Shown here piece after piece: positions 25,836-32,630 of a stretch of DNA of 62,301 nt; within the stretch, counting starts at the first letter, position 1, and the number at the start of each line of letters is the position of its first letter. The DNA lies in contig NZ_JXTE01000057.1 in the NCBI RefSeq assembly GCF_000972385.1, positions 1-62,301 on the forward strand, in the 5' to 3' direction. The notes under the pieces were generated by a model. That model worked only from the letters and a program-made list of their open reading frames with translations. It searched no databases and had not been told where the DNA came from. A program made the translations under genes and the position numbers. The stretch comes from Streptomyces sp. WM6386 (GTDB taxonomy: Bacteria; Actinomycetota; Actinomycetes; Streptomycetales; Streptomycetaceae).

Positions 25836-26318
25836 CTAGCGGATGTTCGGGTCGAAGGTGAAGATCACCAGCGTGCCCAGCAGAATGGTGAACACCGTGG
25901 CGGTGTAGAGCAGGCCCTTCAGCCAGAGCCGGGTGTTCGCGCGCTCCGCGTAGTCGTTGATGACCGTGCGCAGGCCGTTGGCGCCGTGCAGCATCGCGAG
26001 CCACAGCATCAGCAGGTCCCAGACCTGCCAGAACGGGGACGCCCAGCGGCCGGCCACGAAGGCGAAGCCGATCTTGGAGACGCCGCCGTCGAGCACCAGC
26101 TGGATCAGCAGGTGGCCGAGGACCAGGACGACCAGCACGATGCCGGACAGACGCATGAACAGCCAGGCGGCCATCTCGAAGTTGCCCCGGGTGGACCGGG
26201 GGGTCTTCTTGGTGCGCTTGCGCGGGGCCTCGATGAGGGGGGCCGGGTTGTCGACGTCGTAGAGGGACTCACCCTCGACGGGGCCGATTCCGGACGCGGT
26301 CTTCTCGGTAATAGACAT
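25836..26318 (-). CDS. sdhD: Succinate dehydrogenase hydrophobic membrane anchor
   Basis: The 160-residue protein has a hydrophilic N-terminus of about 50 residues and three membrane helices. The helix-2 segment ([22 protein letters not shown]) carries the His used for haem b ligation in type C/D anchors. It lies 5 bases after sdhC and 22 before sdhA. Confidence 0.93.
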   Translation of the reverse strand: MSITEKTASGIGPVEGESLYDVDNPAPLIEAPRKRTKKTPRSTRGNFEMAAWLFMRLSGIVLVVLVLGHLLIQLVLDGGVSKIGFAFVAGRWASPFWQVWDLLMLWLAMLHGANGLRTVINDYAERANTRLWLKGLLYTATVFTILLGTLVIFTFDPNIR

Positions 26319-26323
26319 GCGCG

Positions 26324-26704
26324 TCAGCTCCCGAACAGTTCACGAGCGGCGTGACCGAGGACGGGGTAGATCGCCCCGATCATCAGCACGACCCACAGGC
26401 CTACGACCGACCAGAGCATCTGCTTCTGGTAGCGCGGGCCCTTCGACCAGAAGTCGACGGCGATGACGCGCAGGCCGTTGAGCGCGTGGAAGAGGACGGC
26501 GGCGACGAGGCCGTACTCCAGACACGCGACGAGCGGAGTCTTGTAAGTGGCTACGACCCTGTCGTAGTCCTCGGGGGAGACACGGACGAGAGCGGTGTCC
26601 AGCACGTGAACGAACAGGAAGAAGAAGATGAGGACGCCGGTGACTCGATGAGCCACCCAGGACCACATTCCTTCCCGGCCGCGGTACAGCGTTCCAGCCG
26701 GCAC
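26324..26704 (-). CDS. sdhC: Succinate dehydrogenase cytochrome b556 subunit
   Basis: The 126-residue membrane anchor has three helices and a haem-binding HALNGLRVIAVDF segment; SWVAHRVTGVLIFFFLFVHVLD is the first helix with the Ser/Arg/His quinone-site signature. I start it at GTG 26704, which follows a GGAGGGACTTCC ribosome site; the frame is open further upstream but unlike the family. It is the first gene of sdhCDAB. The 188 bases upstream, up to the UraD-like gene, must hold the operon promoter, which I cannot place exactly. Confidence 0.94.
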   Translation of the reverse strand: MPAGTLYRGREGMWSWVAHRVTGVLIFFFLFVHVLDTALVRVSPEDYDRVVATYKTPLVACLEYGLVAAVLFHALNGLRVIAVDFWSKGPRYQKQMLWSVVGLWVVLMIGAIYPVLGHAARELFGS

Positions 26705-26892
26705 GGAAGTCCCTCCGGGAGCGGGGATTGGGGCCGCCGGCTTGTGCTGTCGGTCTGGCCCGGCCGGGTACGGTCCACCGGCCCCCAGCATGTTATCGAT
26801 GCAGCGGAGTTTGGCTTACGCGGGGCCTGTCGGTGTGATCAAAGTGGCACGCGGATGGGTGAGTGGTGCGGCTAATGGGGTGGGGTGTCCCG

Positions 26893-27468
26893 TTATTTGC
26901 CGGGTGCGGGGTCGTTGTGGCTGGTCGCGCAGTTCCCCGCGCCCCTGACTGCGTCTACCAACCGTCCTTTTGCAAGGCGTCGCAGTTCCTCCGCTGCCAC
27001 CACCCGCTCCTCCTCCGGATCGTTTGTCAATCGTGACCGGATTCCTGCCAGTACGTGGTCCAGGGCTTCACCCTCTGACAGTCCGTCCAGGCAGATGACG
27101 AAAGAATGGCCGAACTTGGACTCATATGCCGCGTGTGCCGCACTCAGGGCCATATGAGCGGCCTCGTACATTCCGTCCGGCAGAGTCGGCAGCGTTTCTC
27201 CCGCCAGGGCCTCCGACAGGTCGCCCGGGGACAGGTCGTACGCCGCCTCGTCGGACGCGGCCTGCAAGGAGTCCAGGTCCGGGTACGGGCGGTGGTCTGC
27301 CACTCGGCGGGCCCAGCGGAGGCTGCGGAGGCAGGCGAGAAGGAGGTGGTGGGCTTCTTCGGGGGACGCGGTGTTGAAGGCGTCCAGCAGATTCGGCGAC
27401 CGTGGGGTGCGGGTCTGCTCGGGCAGGGCCGGTATGGCGACTCGGCCGGGAAGGTGTGTGGGCGTCAC
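26893..27468 (-). CDS. OHCU decarboxylase (UraD)-like protein, catalytic His-Pro motif not evident
   Basis: The 191-residue product matches the all-helical OHCU decarboxylase fold: LLDAFNTASPEEAHHLLLACLRSLRWA at the start, AAHAAYESKFGHSFVICLDGL in the middle and RLTNDPEEERVVAAEELRRLAKGRL at the end. Genuine UraD enzymes of urate breakdown have an AHPxIG segment with the catalytic His between these; here the matching place reads LAGETLPTL. It may therefore be an inactive or repurposed paralog. No other purine-catabolism gene is nearby. Its last residues are encoded by a copy of the dispersed GC-rich repeat. GTG start. Confidence 0.72.
   Translation of the reverse strand: MTPTHLPGRVAIPALPEQTRTPRSPNLLDAFNTASPEEAHHLLLACLRSLRWARRVADHRPYPDLDSLQAASDEAAYDLSPGDLSEALAGETLPTLPDGMYEAAHMALSAAHAAYESKFGHSFVICLDGLSEGEALDHVLAGIRSRLTNDPEEERVVAAEELRRLAKGRLVDAVRGAGNCATSHNDPAPGK
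26922..26946. repeat. Dispersed GC-rich 25-bp repeat, copy 1
   Basis: TGGTCGCGCAGTTCCCCGCG followed by CCCCT. The copy lies inside the 3' end of the UraD-like gene and encodes its RGAGNCAT tail. Other copies are at 44361-44385, 46524-46548 (inverted) and 58074-58097. Confidence 0.9.
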
Positions 27469-27623
27469 GTGTGTTTCGGCAGGGGAAGCTGTGTGAGGTG
27501 TGGCGTCACGTTATCGAGAGTGGGCACGACGTGTCCGACGGACAACCGAATTTCACCCGAACGGCAGAGTTTCGGAACGGCGGGTGGACACTTCCGGCCA
27601 CTCCTCATGCCTAGGTTGGCCTT
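27469..27623. promoter_or_regulatory. Divergent promoter region; hexosaminidase start may be leaderless
   Basis: The 155 bases between the UraD-like gene and the GH20 gene must hold both promoters. TAGGTT at 27612-27617 fits a Streptomyces -10 box (TAnnnT) and lies six bases before the GTG at 27624, which would give a leaderless transcript; no ribosome site is visible before that GTG. I see no convincing -35 box. Confidence 0.35.
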
Positions 27624-29300
27624 GTGAGCCAGCACAGGCGCCGGCCGTCGGCGGAGAAGGCACGGCAGACACGGCAGATGAGGACACGGGTGGTCGTCGT
27701 CGCGGCGGTGGCCGCGACCGTCGCCGCGGGGGTGGGGCTCGGGTTGTGGACCTCCGGGGACGACGGTGGCGGGGGGCCCGCGGGATCCGCGCGGCCGACG
27801 TCCTCCGTCGGGGCTTCGGCGGCCGCGCCCAGCGCTTCCCGGGAGACACCGAGCCCGTCTCCCACCCGCTCCTACCCCCTCTCGCGAACCCCGCGCACGA
27901 TTCCCGCCGTCCAGGCCCACACCCCGGCGCGCGGCCCCGGCTGGCGGCCGCAGCGCGGCGCGCGGGTCGTGGTGAGCGACGCGGAACTGGCCGGGGAGGG
28001 GCGGCTGATCGCGAGTGAGCTGGGGCTGACGTACGCGGGAGAGCGGGGGGACGACAAGGACGGGGACCTGCGGCTGGCGCTCGACGACGGCGAAGGGGGC
28101 GATCCGGAGTCGTACACCATGACCGTGCGCGGTGGGCGGGTCAGCATCAGCGGGCCTGCCGACTCCGGGGTCTTCTACGGGACCCGCACCCTCAAGCAGG
28201 AAGTGCACGGCGGCGGTACGGCGCCGGAGGGTGTCGTGCGGGACGCGCCGGCCAAGGCGGTGCGCGGGTTCTCCCTCGACATCGCGCGCAAGCACTTCAC
28301 CGCGGGCTGGATCGAGGACCGGGTCCGGGAGCTGGGCGATCTGAAGTTCAACCAGTTGCAACTGCACTTCTCCGACGACCAGGGGTTCCGGATCGAGTCC
28401 GACTCGCACCCCGAGATCGTGTCCGCCCAGCACCTCACCAAGGCCGAGGTCCGGAAGATCGTCGCGCTCGCCGCCCAGCGGCACATCACCGTCGTACCCG
28501 AGATCGACTCACCCGGACACCTGGGTGCCGTGCTCGCCGCGCACCCCGAACTGCAACTGCGCAACGTCTCCGGCGTCGCCACGCGCGGCGCGATCGACAT
28601 CTCCAAGGACGGGTCCGCCCAGATCGTCGACGATCTGCTCGACGAGTACGCCGGCCTGTTCCCGGGCGTGCCCTGGCACCTCGGTGGCGACGAGTACCAG
28701 GCGCTGGTGGTGAGCGACCCGGAGGCGTCGTACCCGCAGCTGGCCGCCGCCGCGAAGGAGGCGTACGGGTCCGGCGGGACTGTCGCCGACCTCACCACCG
28801 GGTGGCTCAACGACCGCGCCGACACCGTCCGCGCCCACGACAGGACCCCGCTGGCCTGGAACGACGGTTTCTTCCGGGGTACGTCCGTGCGGCCCGACGC
28901 CGACATCCAGGTCGCCTACTGGACCGGCAAGGAGATCGGGGCACGGCAGCCCGTGGAGTATCTGAGCGCGGGGCGCAAGCTGATCAACTACAACGACGAG
29001 TTCCTGTACTACGTCCTCGGACAGCCCAACAACTTCGTCTATCCGACGGGACAGCGGATCTACGAGCTGTGGACGCCCCGGGTGGTACGCGGCACGCTCG
29101 CGGTCCCGGCGAAGTACGACGACCAGATCCGCGGCGGGTACTTCGCGGTCTGGTGCGACCTCGCGAACTCCCAGACCCAGGACCAGGTCGCGGCCGGGGT
29201 CCGGCTGCCGCTGAGGGCTCTGGTCCAGAAGCTGTGGGACGCGGAGAAACCGGCTCTGTCCTGGACGGAGTTCAAGGCGCTGGCCGATCGACTGGGCTGA
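27624..29300 (+). CDS. Secreted beta-N-acetylhexosaminidase, GH20
   Basis: The 558-residue protein releases terminal GlcNAc or GalNAc from chitin fragments or peptidoglycan-derived sugars outside the cell. It has a basic N-terminus and a membrane/signal helix (about residues 22-45), a Ser/Pro/Thr-rich linker, a GH20b domain and the GH20 barrel with the catalytic Asp-Glu pair in HLGGDE (about residues 356-357) and the usual RGFSLDIARKHF and PEIDSPGHL strands. No lipobox is seen, so it may stay anchored by the N-terminal helix. GTG start at 27624. Confidence 0.92.
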   Translation: MSQHRRRPSAEKARQTRQMRTRVVVVAAVAATVAAGVGLGLWTSGDDGGGGPAGSARPTSSVGASAAAPSASRETPSPSPTRSYPLSRTPRTIPAVQAHTPARGPGWRPQRGARVVVSDAELAGEGRLIASELGLTYAGERGDDKDGDLRLALDDGEGGDPESYTMTVRGGRVSISGPADSGVFYGTRTLKQEVHGGGTAPEGVVRDAPAKAVRGFSLDIARKHFTAGWIEDRVRELGDLKFNQLQLHFSDDQGFRIESDSHPEIVSAQHLTKAEVRKIVALAAQRHITVVPEIDSPGHLGAVLAAHPELQLRNVSGVATRGAIDISKDGSAQIVDDLLDEYAGLFPGVPWHLGGDEYQALVVSDPEASYPQLAAAAKEAYGSGGTVADLTTGWLNDRADTVRAHDRTPLAWNDGFFRGTSVRPDADIQVAYWTGKEIGARQPVEYLSAGRKLINYNDEFLYYVLGQPNNFVYPTGQRIYELWTPRVVRGTLAVPAKYDDQIRGGYFAVWCDLANSQTQDQVAAGVRLPLRALVQKLWDAEKPALSWTEFKALADRLG

Positions 29301-29419
29301 GAGTAACGAGTGGACTTACGGCGCCCGTGAACCGTATCTTCCGCTTGCCGTGCGTGAGGCTCTGGGGAGGGCTGGGTTGCGGCGTTCCGTTTTCTCAGTA
29401 CCCGGGGGGCAGCCTCACC

Positions 29420-30106
29420 ATGATCGAAAATCCGCATACCCAACTCAACGCCGTACCCCATGCCTGGCTGCGATCGCCGATCGGGCTCGGGTGGGCCGCC
29501 GTCGCGGGGCTCGGTGTCGTGATCGCCACCGACCTGTTCGCCGTCTGGGCGGACGTCGTCATGCGCGACGTGACCGGTGACCTGGCGAGCGGCGCGGCGG
29601 TCGGCGACCGCGCCGACCGTGCGGACCGGCTCTACTCCGTCGCCGGCACCGTCCAGACGGCCGCGCTGCTCACGACCGCCGTCCTGTTCCTGTGCTGGTT
29701 CCATCGGCTGCGGGTCAACGCCGAGGTGTTCCGGCCGGACGGCCACAGCAAGACGCGGAGCTGGGCGATCTGGGGCTGGATCGTGCCGATCGTCAACCTC
29801 TGGTACCCGCGCCGGATCACACTGGACATCTGGGACGCCAGCGGCCCCTGGGGCGCGCCCCGGCCGCACGGGCTCGTCAACACCTGGTGGACGTTCTGGG
29901 TCATCTCGCTGCTCTCCGGACGGGCCGCGTCCCGCGCGTACACCAAGGCCGACAGCGCCGAGGAGATCCAGGACGCGGCGGGTCAGATGCTCTTCGCGGA
30001 CGTCGTCGACATCGTGGCCGCCGCCCTCGCCATCGTCGTCGTACTGCGGCTGACACGGATGCAGAACGAGAAGGTGCGGCAGGGGCCCGCCCCTGTCTTT
30101 GCCTGA
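29420..30106 (+). CDS. DUF4328 membrane protein
   Basis: The 228-residue protein has four predicted membrane helices (about residues 20-45, 75-100, 115-130 and 190-212) and the DUF4328 pattern (FLCWFHRLRVNAEVFRPDGH then GWIVPIVNLWYPRRITLDIW). The function of the family is unknown; it is common in actinobacteria. ATG 29420 is where the family pattern begins; the frame is open far upstream across the end of the hexosaminidase gene. Confidence 0.85.
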   Translation: MIENPHTQLNAVPHAWLRSPIGLGWAAVAGLGVVIATDLFAVWADVVMRDVTGDLASGAAVGDRADRADRLYSVAGTVQTAALLTTAVLFLCWFHRLRVNAEVFRPDGHSKTRSWAIWGWIVPIVNLWYPRRITLDIWDASGPWGAPRPHGLVNTWWTFWVISLLSGRAASRAYTKADSAEEIQDAAGQMLFADVVDIVAAALAIVVVLRLTRMQNEKVRQGPAPVFA

Positions 30107-30243
30107 GGAGAGGGCCGGCGGCTGCGGGGGCCGGCCTTCGTCCACGTCTGAAGGGTCGGATTGTCCGATACGGCTGCGAACTGCCGTGCGACTGTGGTGT
30201 ATTCGGCCCCGAGCCGCAGCCGAGACGCCGGGGGGAGCCGGGA

Positions 30244-30747
30244 ATGGGCTACTGGGGGTATTTCGTCGTGGGCCGCAGTGAGCGGCCGCTCGGGGAGTTG
30301 GACGCGCTGGCGGGGGCCGAGGGGCTGAGTCTGCGGGCGGAGGCGTCCGGAGGATGGCAGGTGTGGGAGTACCCGAGCGGGGAGGGGGACGTCGGGTCCA
30401 TGAACTCCCTGGCCCGGGAGACCGGGGCGCCCGCGCTCTTCGGGTACGTGATGGACAGCGACTGTGTGGTCGTGGAGGCGGCCGGGCCCCGGAGCGGGGC
30501 GTGGACGACGTGGCTGGCGCGGGCCGCGATGGCCAAGTACATCGGCGCCGACAAAGAGGGCCTCACGCTGGAGGACTACTTCCTGGAGCCGCGGGACGCC
30601 GCCGAACGGGCCGTCTCCTGGGCCGAGGAGGCCGGGCACGCCGTGGCGGCCGAGCGGTTGGTGGAGGTGCTGACCGCGGACCCCGACTCGTTGGCCGAAA
30701 ACCTGTTCTTCCGGCTGCTCGACCGACTCGCCGTGGTGCCCCTGTGA
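30244..30747 (+). CDS. Hypothetical cytoplasmic protein
   Basis: I recognise no family. The 167-residue protein starts MGYWGYFVVGRSERPLGELD, has no signal or membrane segment and ends in an Ala-rich helical region. ATG 30244 follows GGGGGGAGCCGGGA. It is 137 bases after the DUF4328 gene and 74 before the next unknown gene, all on the same strand. Confidence 0.7.
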   Translation: MGYWGYFVVGRSERPLGELDALAGAEGLSLRAEASGGWQVWEYPSGEGDVGSMNSLARETGAPALFGYVMDSDCVVVEAAGPRSGAWTTWLARAAMAKYIGADKEGLTLEDYFLEPRDAAERAVSWAEEAGHAVAAERLVEVLTADPDSLAENLFFRLLDRLAVVPL

Positions 30748-30821
30748 CACTCCGGCGCCGTCGCACGCAGTAAGGGGAAGTGCGGACTCCGTCAGGGAAA
30801 CCGCAGGCGAGGGAGGCGTGG

Positions 30822-31370
30822 ATGAGTCTGGTGGAGCTGATCGCTCAGGCCGACGAACGCGGACTGGCCGCCAGCGGGTTGGCTTGTTTGGACCGGTGCG
30901 TGCCCCTGCTGGGCGGTGACGACGAGCTCCTGAGACCGCTGTGGGCGAGCCTCGCCGACACCGGCGACTGGGGTGCGGGTCTGGAGGTCGCGCGCGGCAA
31001 ACTCGGGGGCGGGGAGAACGCCGCCGAGGACGAGGCCACCGTGCTCGCCCGCCGGATGCTCGACGCCGCGCCCGCCACGCCGGACGCCGCCGAGGTGCGG
31101 GTGTGGGCCGACGCCTGCTCCGTCGCCTCGCTCCAGATCCACCGGCTCCTCGACCCCGCCGCCGATGGCGCCCCGCTCGACGCCCGTCGCGCAGGCCGCA
31201 CGGAGGGCATGCCTCCGCTCGTCGCCGCCGAACTGCGCCGCCAGGTCACCGTCCTGGAGGTACTCGCCGGGCACGGCACGGCGGGGTTGCGGCGGGCGCT
31301 GGAGGTGTCGGTGGAGGGGCGGCGGGTTTTGCGTGCGGTGGTGTCGCGGCGGGCTCGGGGGCGGAGCTGA
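30822..31370 (+). CDS. Hypothetical helical protein
   Basis: No family recognised. The roughly 182-residue protein is Ala/Leu/Glu-rich and mostly helical, with no signal sequence and a C-terminus rich in Arg. I start it at ATG 30822 after GGAGGCGTGG; the frame extends to a GTG at 30780. It may be co-transcribed with the 30244 gene. Confidence 0.6.
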   Translation: MSLVELIAQADERGLAASGLACLDRCVPLLGGDDELLRPLWASLADTGDWGAGLEVARGKLGGGENAAEDEATVLARRMLDAAPATPDAAEVRVWADACSVASLQIHRLLDPAADGAPLDARRAGRTEGMPPLVAAELRRQVTVLEVLAGHGTAGLRRALEVSVEGRRVLRAVVSRRARGRS

Positions 31371-31385
31371 TGGTCTGAAGGGTGA

Positions 31386-31460
31386 GTGGGTCAGCCACCC
31401 GGCCACCCGGCCACCCGCCCACTCCGCTGCGGTGAGGCTCGGTGGGTCAGCCACCCGGCC
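31386..31460. repeat. Pair of 19-bp direct repeats
   Basis: GTGGGTCAGCCACCCGGCC occurs at 31386-31404 and again at 31442-31460, within a stretch (31385-31498) made mostly of CCACCCGG units. It fills the space between two convergent genes and is probably a slippage-prone intergenic repeat. Confidence 0.6.
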
Positions 31461-31494
31461 GCCCGGCCACTCCGCCACCCGGCCACACCGAGGC

Positions 31495-31980
31495 TCAGAG
31501 GACCAGCCACTTCACCACCGCATCGCCGTACTGCGCCGTCTGCCCGTAGAACGCCGTGAGATCCCGATGGGCCGCCGCGAAAGCGCCGCGCAGTTCCGGC
31601 TCCGCGTCCTGGCCGTCGTAGGGCTTCAGCAGGTCGACGCGCGCGTTCCGCCACAGGGACTCGAAGTCGGCGGTGGCGAGAAAGGCGGCGACGCGGTGCG
31701 TCTGGGCCGCGGTGAGCAGCAGGAACGGCGGTGCCGACGGGTCGGGGTGCGATATCGGCCGGCCCCCCATGACCACCTGCGTGTGCGGGCCCTCGCCGGT
31801 CAGGGCGTCGGCGTACAGGTGCTCATGGTCGAGGTAGCCGCCGTCCAGCACCTCCTCCCGGTGGCGGCCGATCCGCTGCCGTACGGCGTCCCAGTCGTCC
31901 TCGAAGAGCTTCTCCAGCCAGGCCGGGCTGTTGCGCAGTGCGGCGGGCGGAATGGCGCGGAAGTGGAAGTACATGCTCAT
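31495..31980 (-). CDS. DUF1877 family protein
   Basis: The 161-residue protein matches DUF1877 (MSMYFHFRAIPPAAL at the start, then LDGGYLDHEHLYADALTG, and a C-terminal AFAAAHRDLTAFYGQTA). These are small cytoplasmic proteins of unknown function. ATG 31980 was chosen; the frame is open further upstream across non-family sequence. It is convergent with the 30822 gene across the GC-rich direct repeats. Confidence 0.83.
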   Translation of the reverse strand: MSMYFHFRAIPPAALRNSPAWLEKLFEDDWDAVRQRIGRHREEVLDGGYLDHEHLYADALTGEGPHTQVVMGGRPISHPDPSAPPFLLLTAAQTHRVAAFLATADFESLWRNARVDLLKPYDGQDAEPELRGAFAAAHRDLTAFYGQTAQYGDAVVKWLVL

Positions 31981-32147
31981 CAGTGACAGGAGCGCACGGG
32001 GACGGCGAACCGTCACTCCCGGGCAAAACGCGCACCTGAGAGCGGCCTGTGACCGTCGTGGGGCGGAGGTGGGGCGGTCCTGCGCCGGTATCGGGGATCG
32101 GGCCGGAAACGGGTGACGAACCGGCTCCCCCGCACGCTCTTGGGGAT

Positions 32148-32552
32148 GTGACGACCCATGTGACGACACAGCAGGTGACCAGGCCCCCGGCGGCGACCAA
32201 GCCGATGCGGTGGGCGGCGGACGCGGTGGCGACGATGCGCGAGGGCGCGCGGGTGCGGCTCGACTACTCGGCGCAGAGTCTGTGGCGCGTCGACCGGATG
32301 GTCGAGGACCTGCGGCGCGAGGGCACTCCGTACGACGCCGTCGAAGCGGTGCTGCGCGGTTTCGGCGCGTACGCGGGTGAGGTGATCGCCCGTCAGTCCG
32401 GTGCCGAGTGGTGGGCGAGCGGGGGTGACCACTGGATCCGTACGCCCGACGGGCTGCTGTGGGATCCGATGGACGAGGCCCGGCGGTGTTTCGCCGGGCA
32501 CGGGTCGCTGCGGTTGCTGTGCCGGGACGCGACGGGTGCAGCCCGGCCGTAG
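32148..32552 (+). CDS. Hypothetical protein, paralog of the 35521 gene
   Basis: The roughly 134-residue protein shares with the 35521 product the pattern R-L-D-Y-S-x-x-S-L-x-x-V-D-x-x-V-x-x-L-R and G-A-Y-x-G-E-V-x-x-R-x-x-G-A-x-W, so the two are paralogs on either side of the PGRP gene. The start is ambiguous (GTG 32049, 32148 or 32160); I take 32148 because it gives the same distance to the conserved LDYS as in the paralog. No signal or membrane segment. Confidence 0.65.
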   Translation: MTTHVTTQQVTRPPAATKPMRWAADAVATMREGARVRLDYSAQSLWRVDRMVEDLRREGTPYDAVEAVLRGFGAYAGEVIARQSGAEWWASGGDHWIRTPDGLLWDPMDEARRCFAGHGSLRLLCRDATGAARP

Positions 32553-32580
32553 GGCCGTTCCCCGAGTCGCTGCCCGGGGC

Positions 32581-32615
32581 GGCCGGGGCCCCGCCCACTG
32601 CACGGGGCCCCGGCC
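32581..32615. terminator. Very strong bidirectional hairpin
   Basis: GGCCGGGGCCCCG (32581-32593) pairs perfectly with CGGGGCCCCGGCC (32603-32615) across a 9-base loop, between the convergent 32148 and PGRP genes. It is a 13-bp stem without a T-run. Confidence 0.85.
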
Positions 32616-32630
32616 TTCGTTCCGGCGGTT

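Noticed and set aside
24053..25861. Long plus-strand open frame across sdhA
   Set aside because: Exact antisense of sdhA, rich in Val/Arg/Leu/His as expected of a shadow frame.
31375..31498. CCACCCGG-rich stretch considered as a CRISPR-like or coding repeat
   Set aside because: Only two imperfect copies of a 19-bp unit and no spacer structure; low-complexity intergenic DNA fits better.
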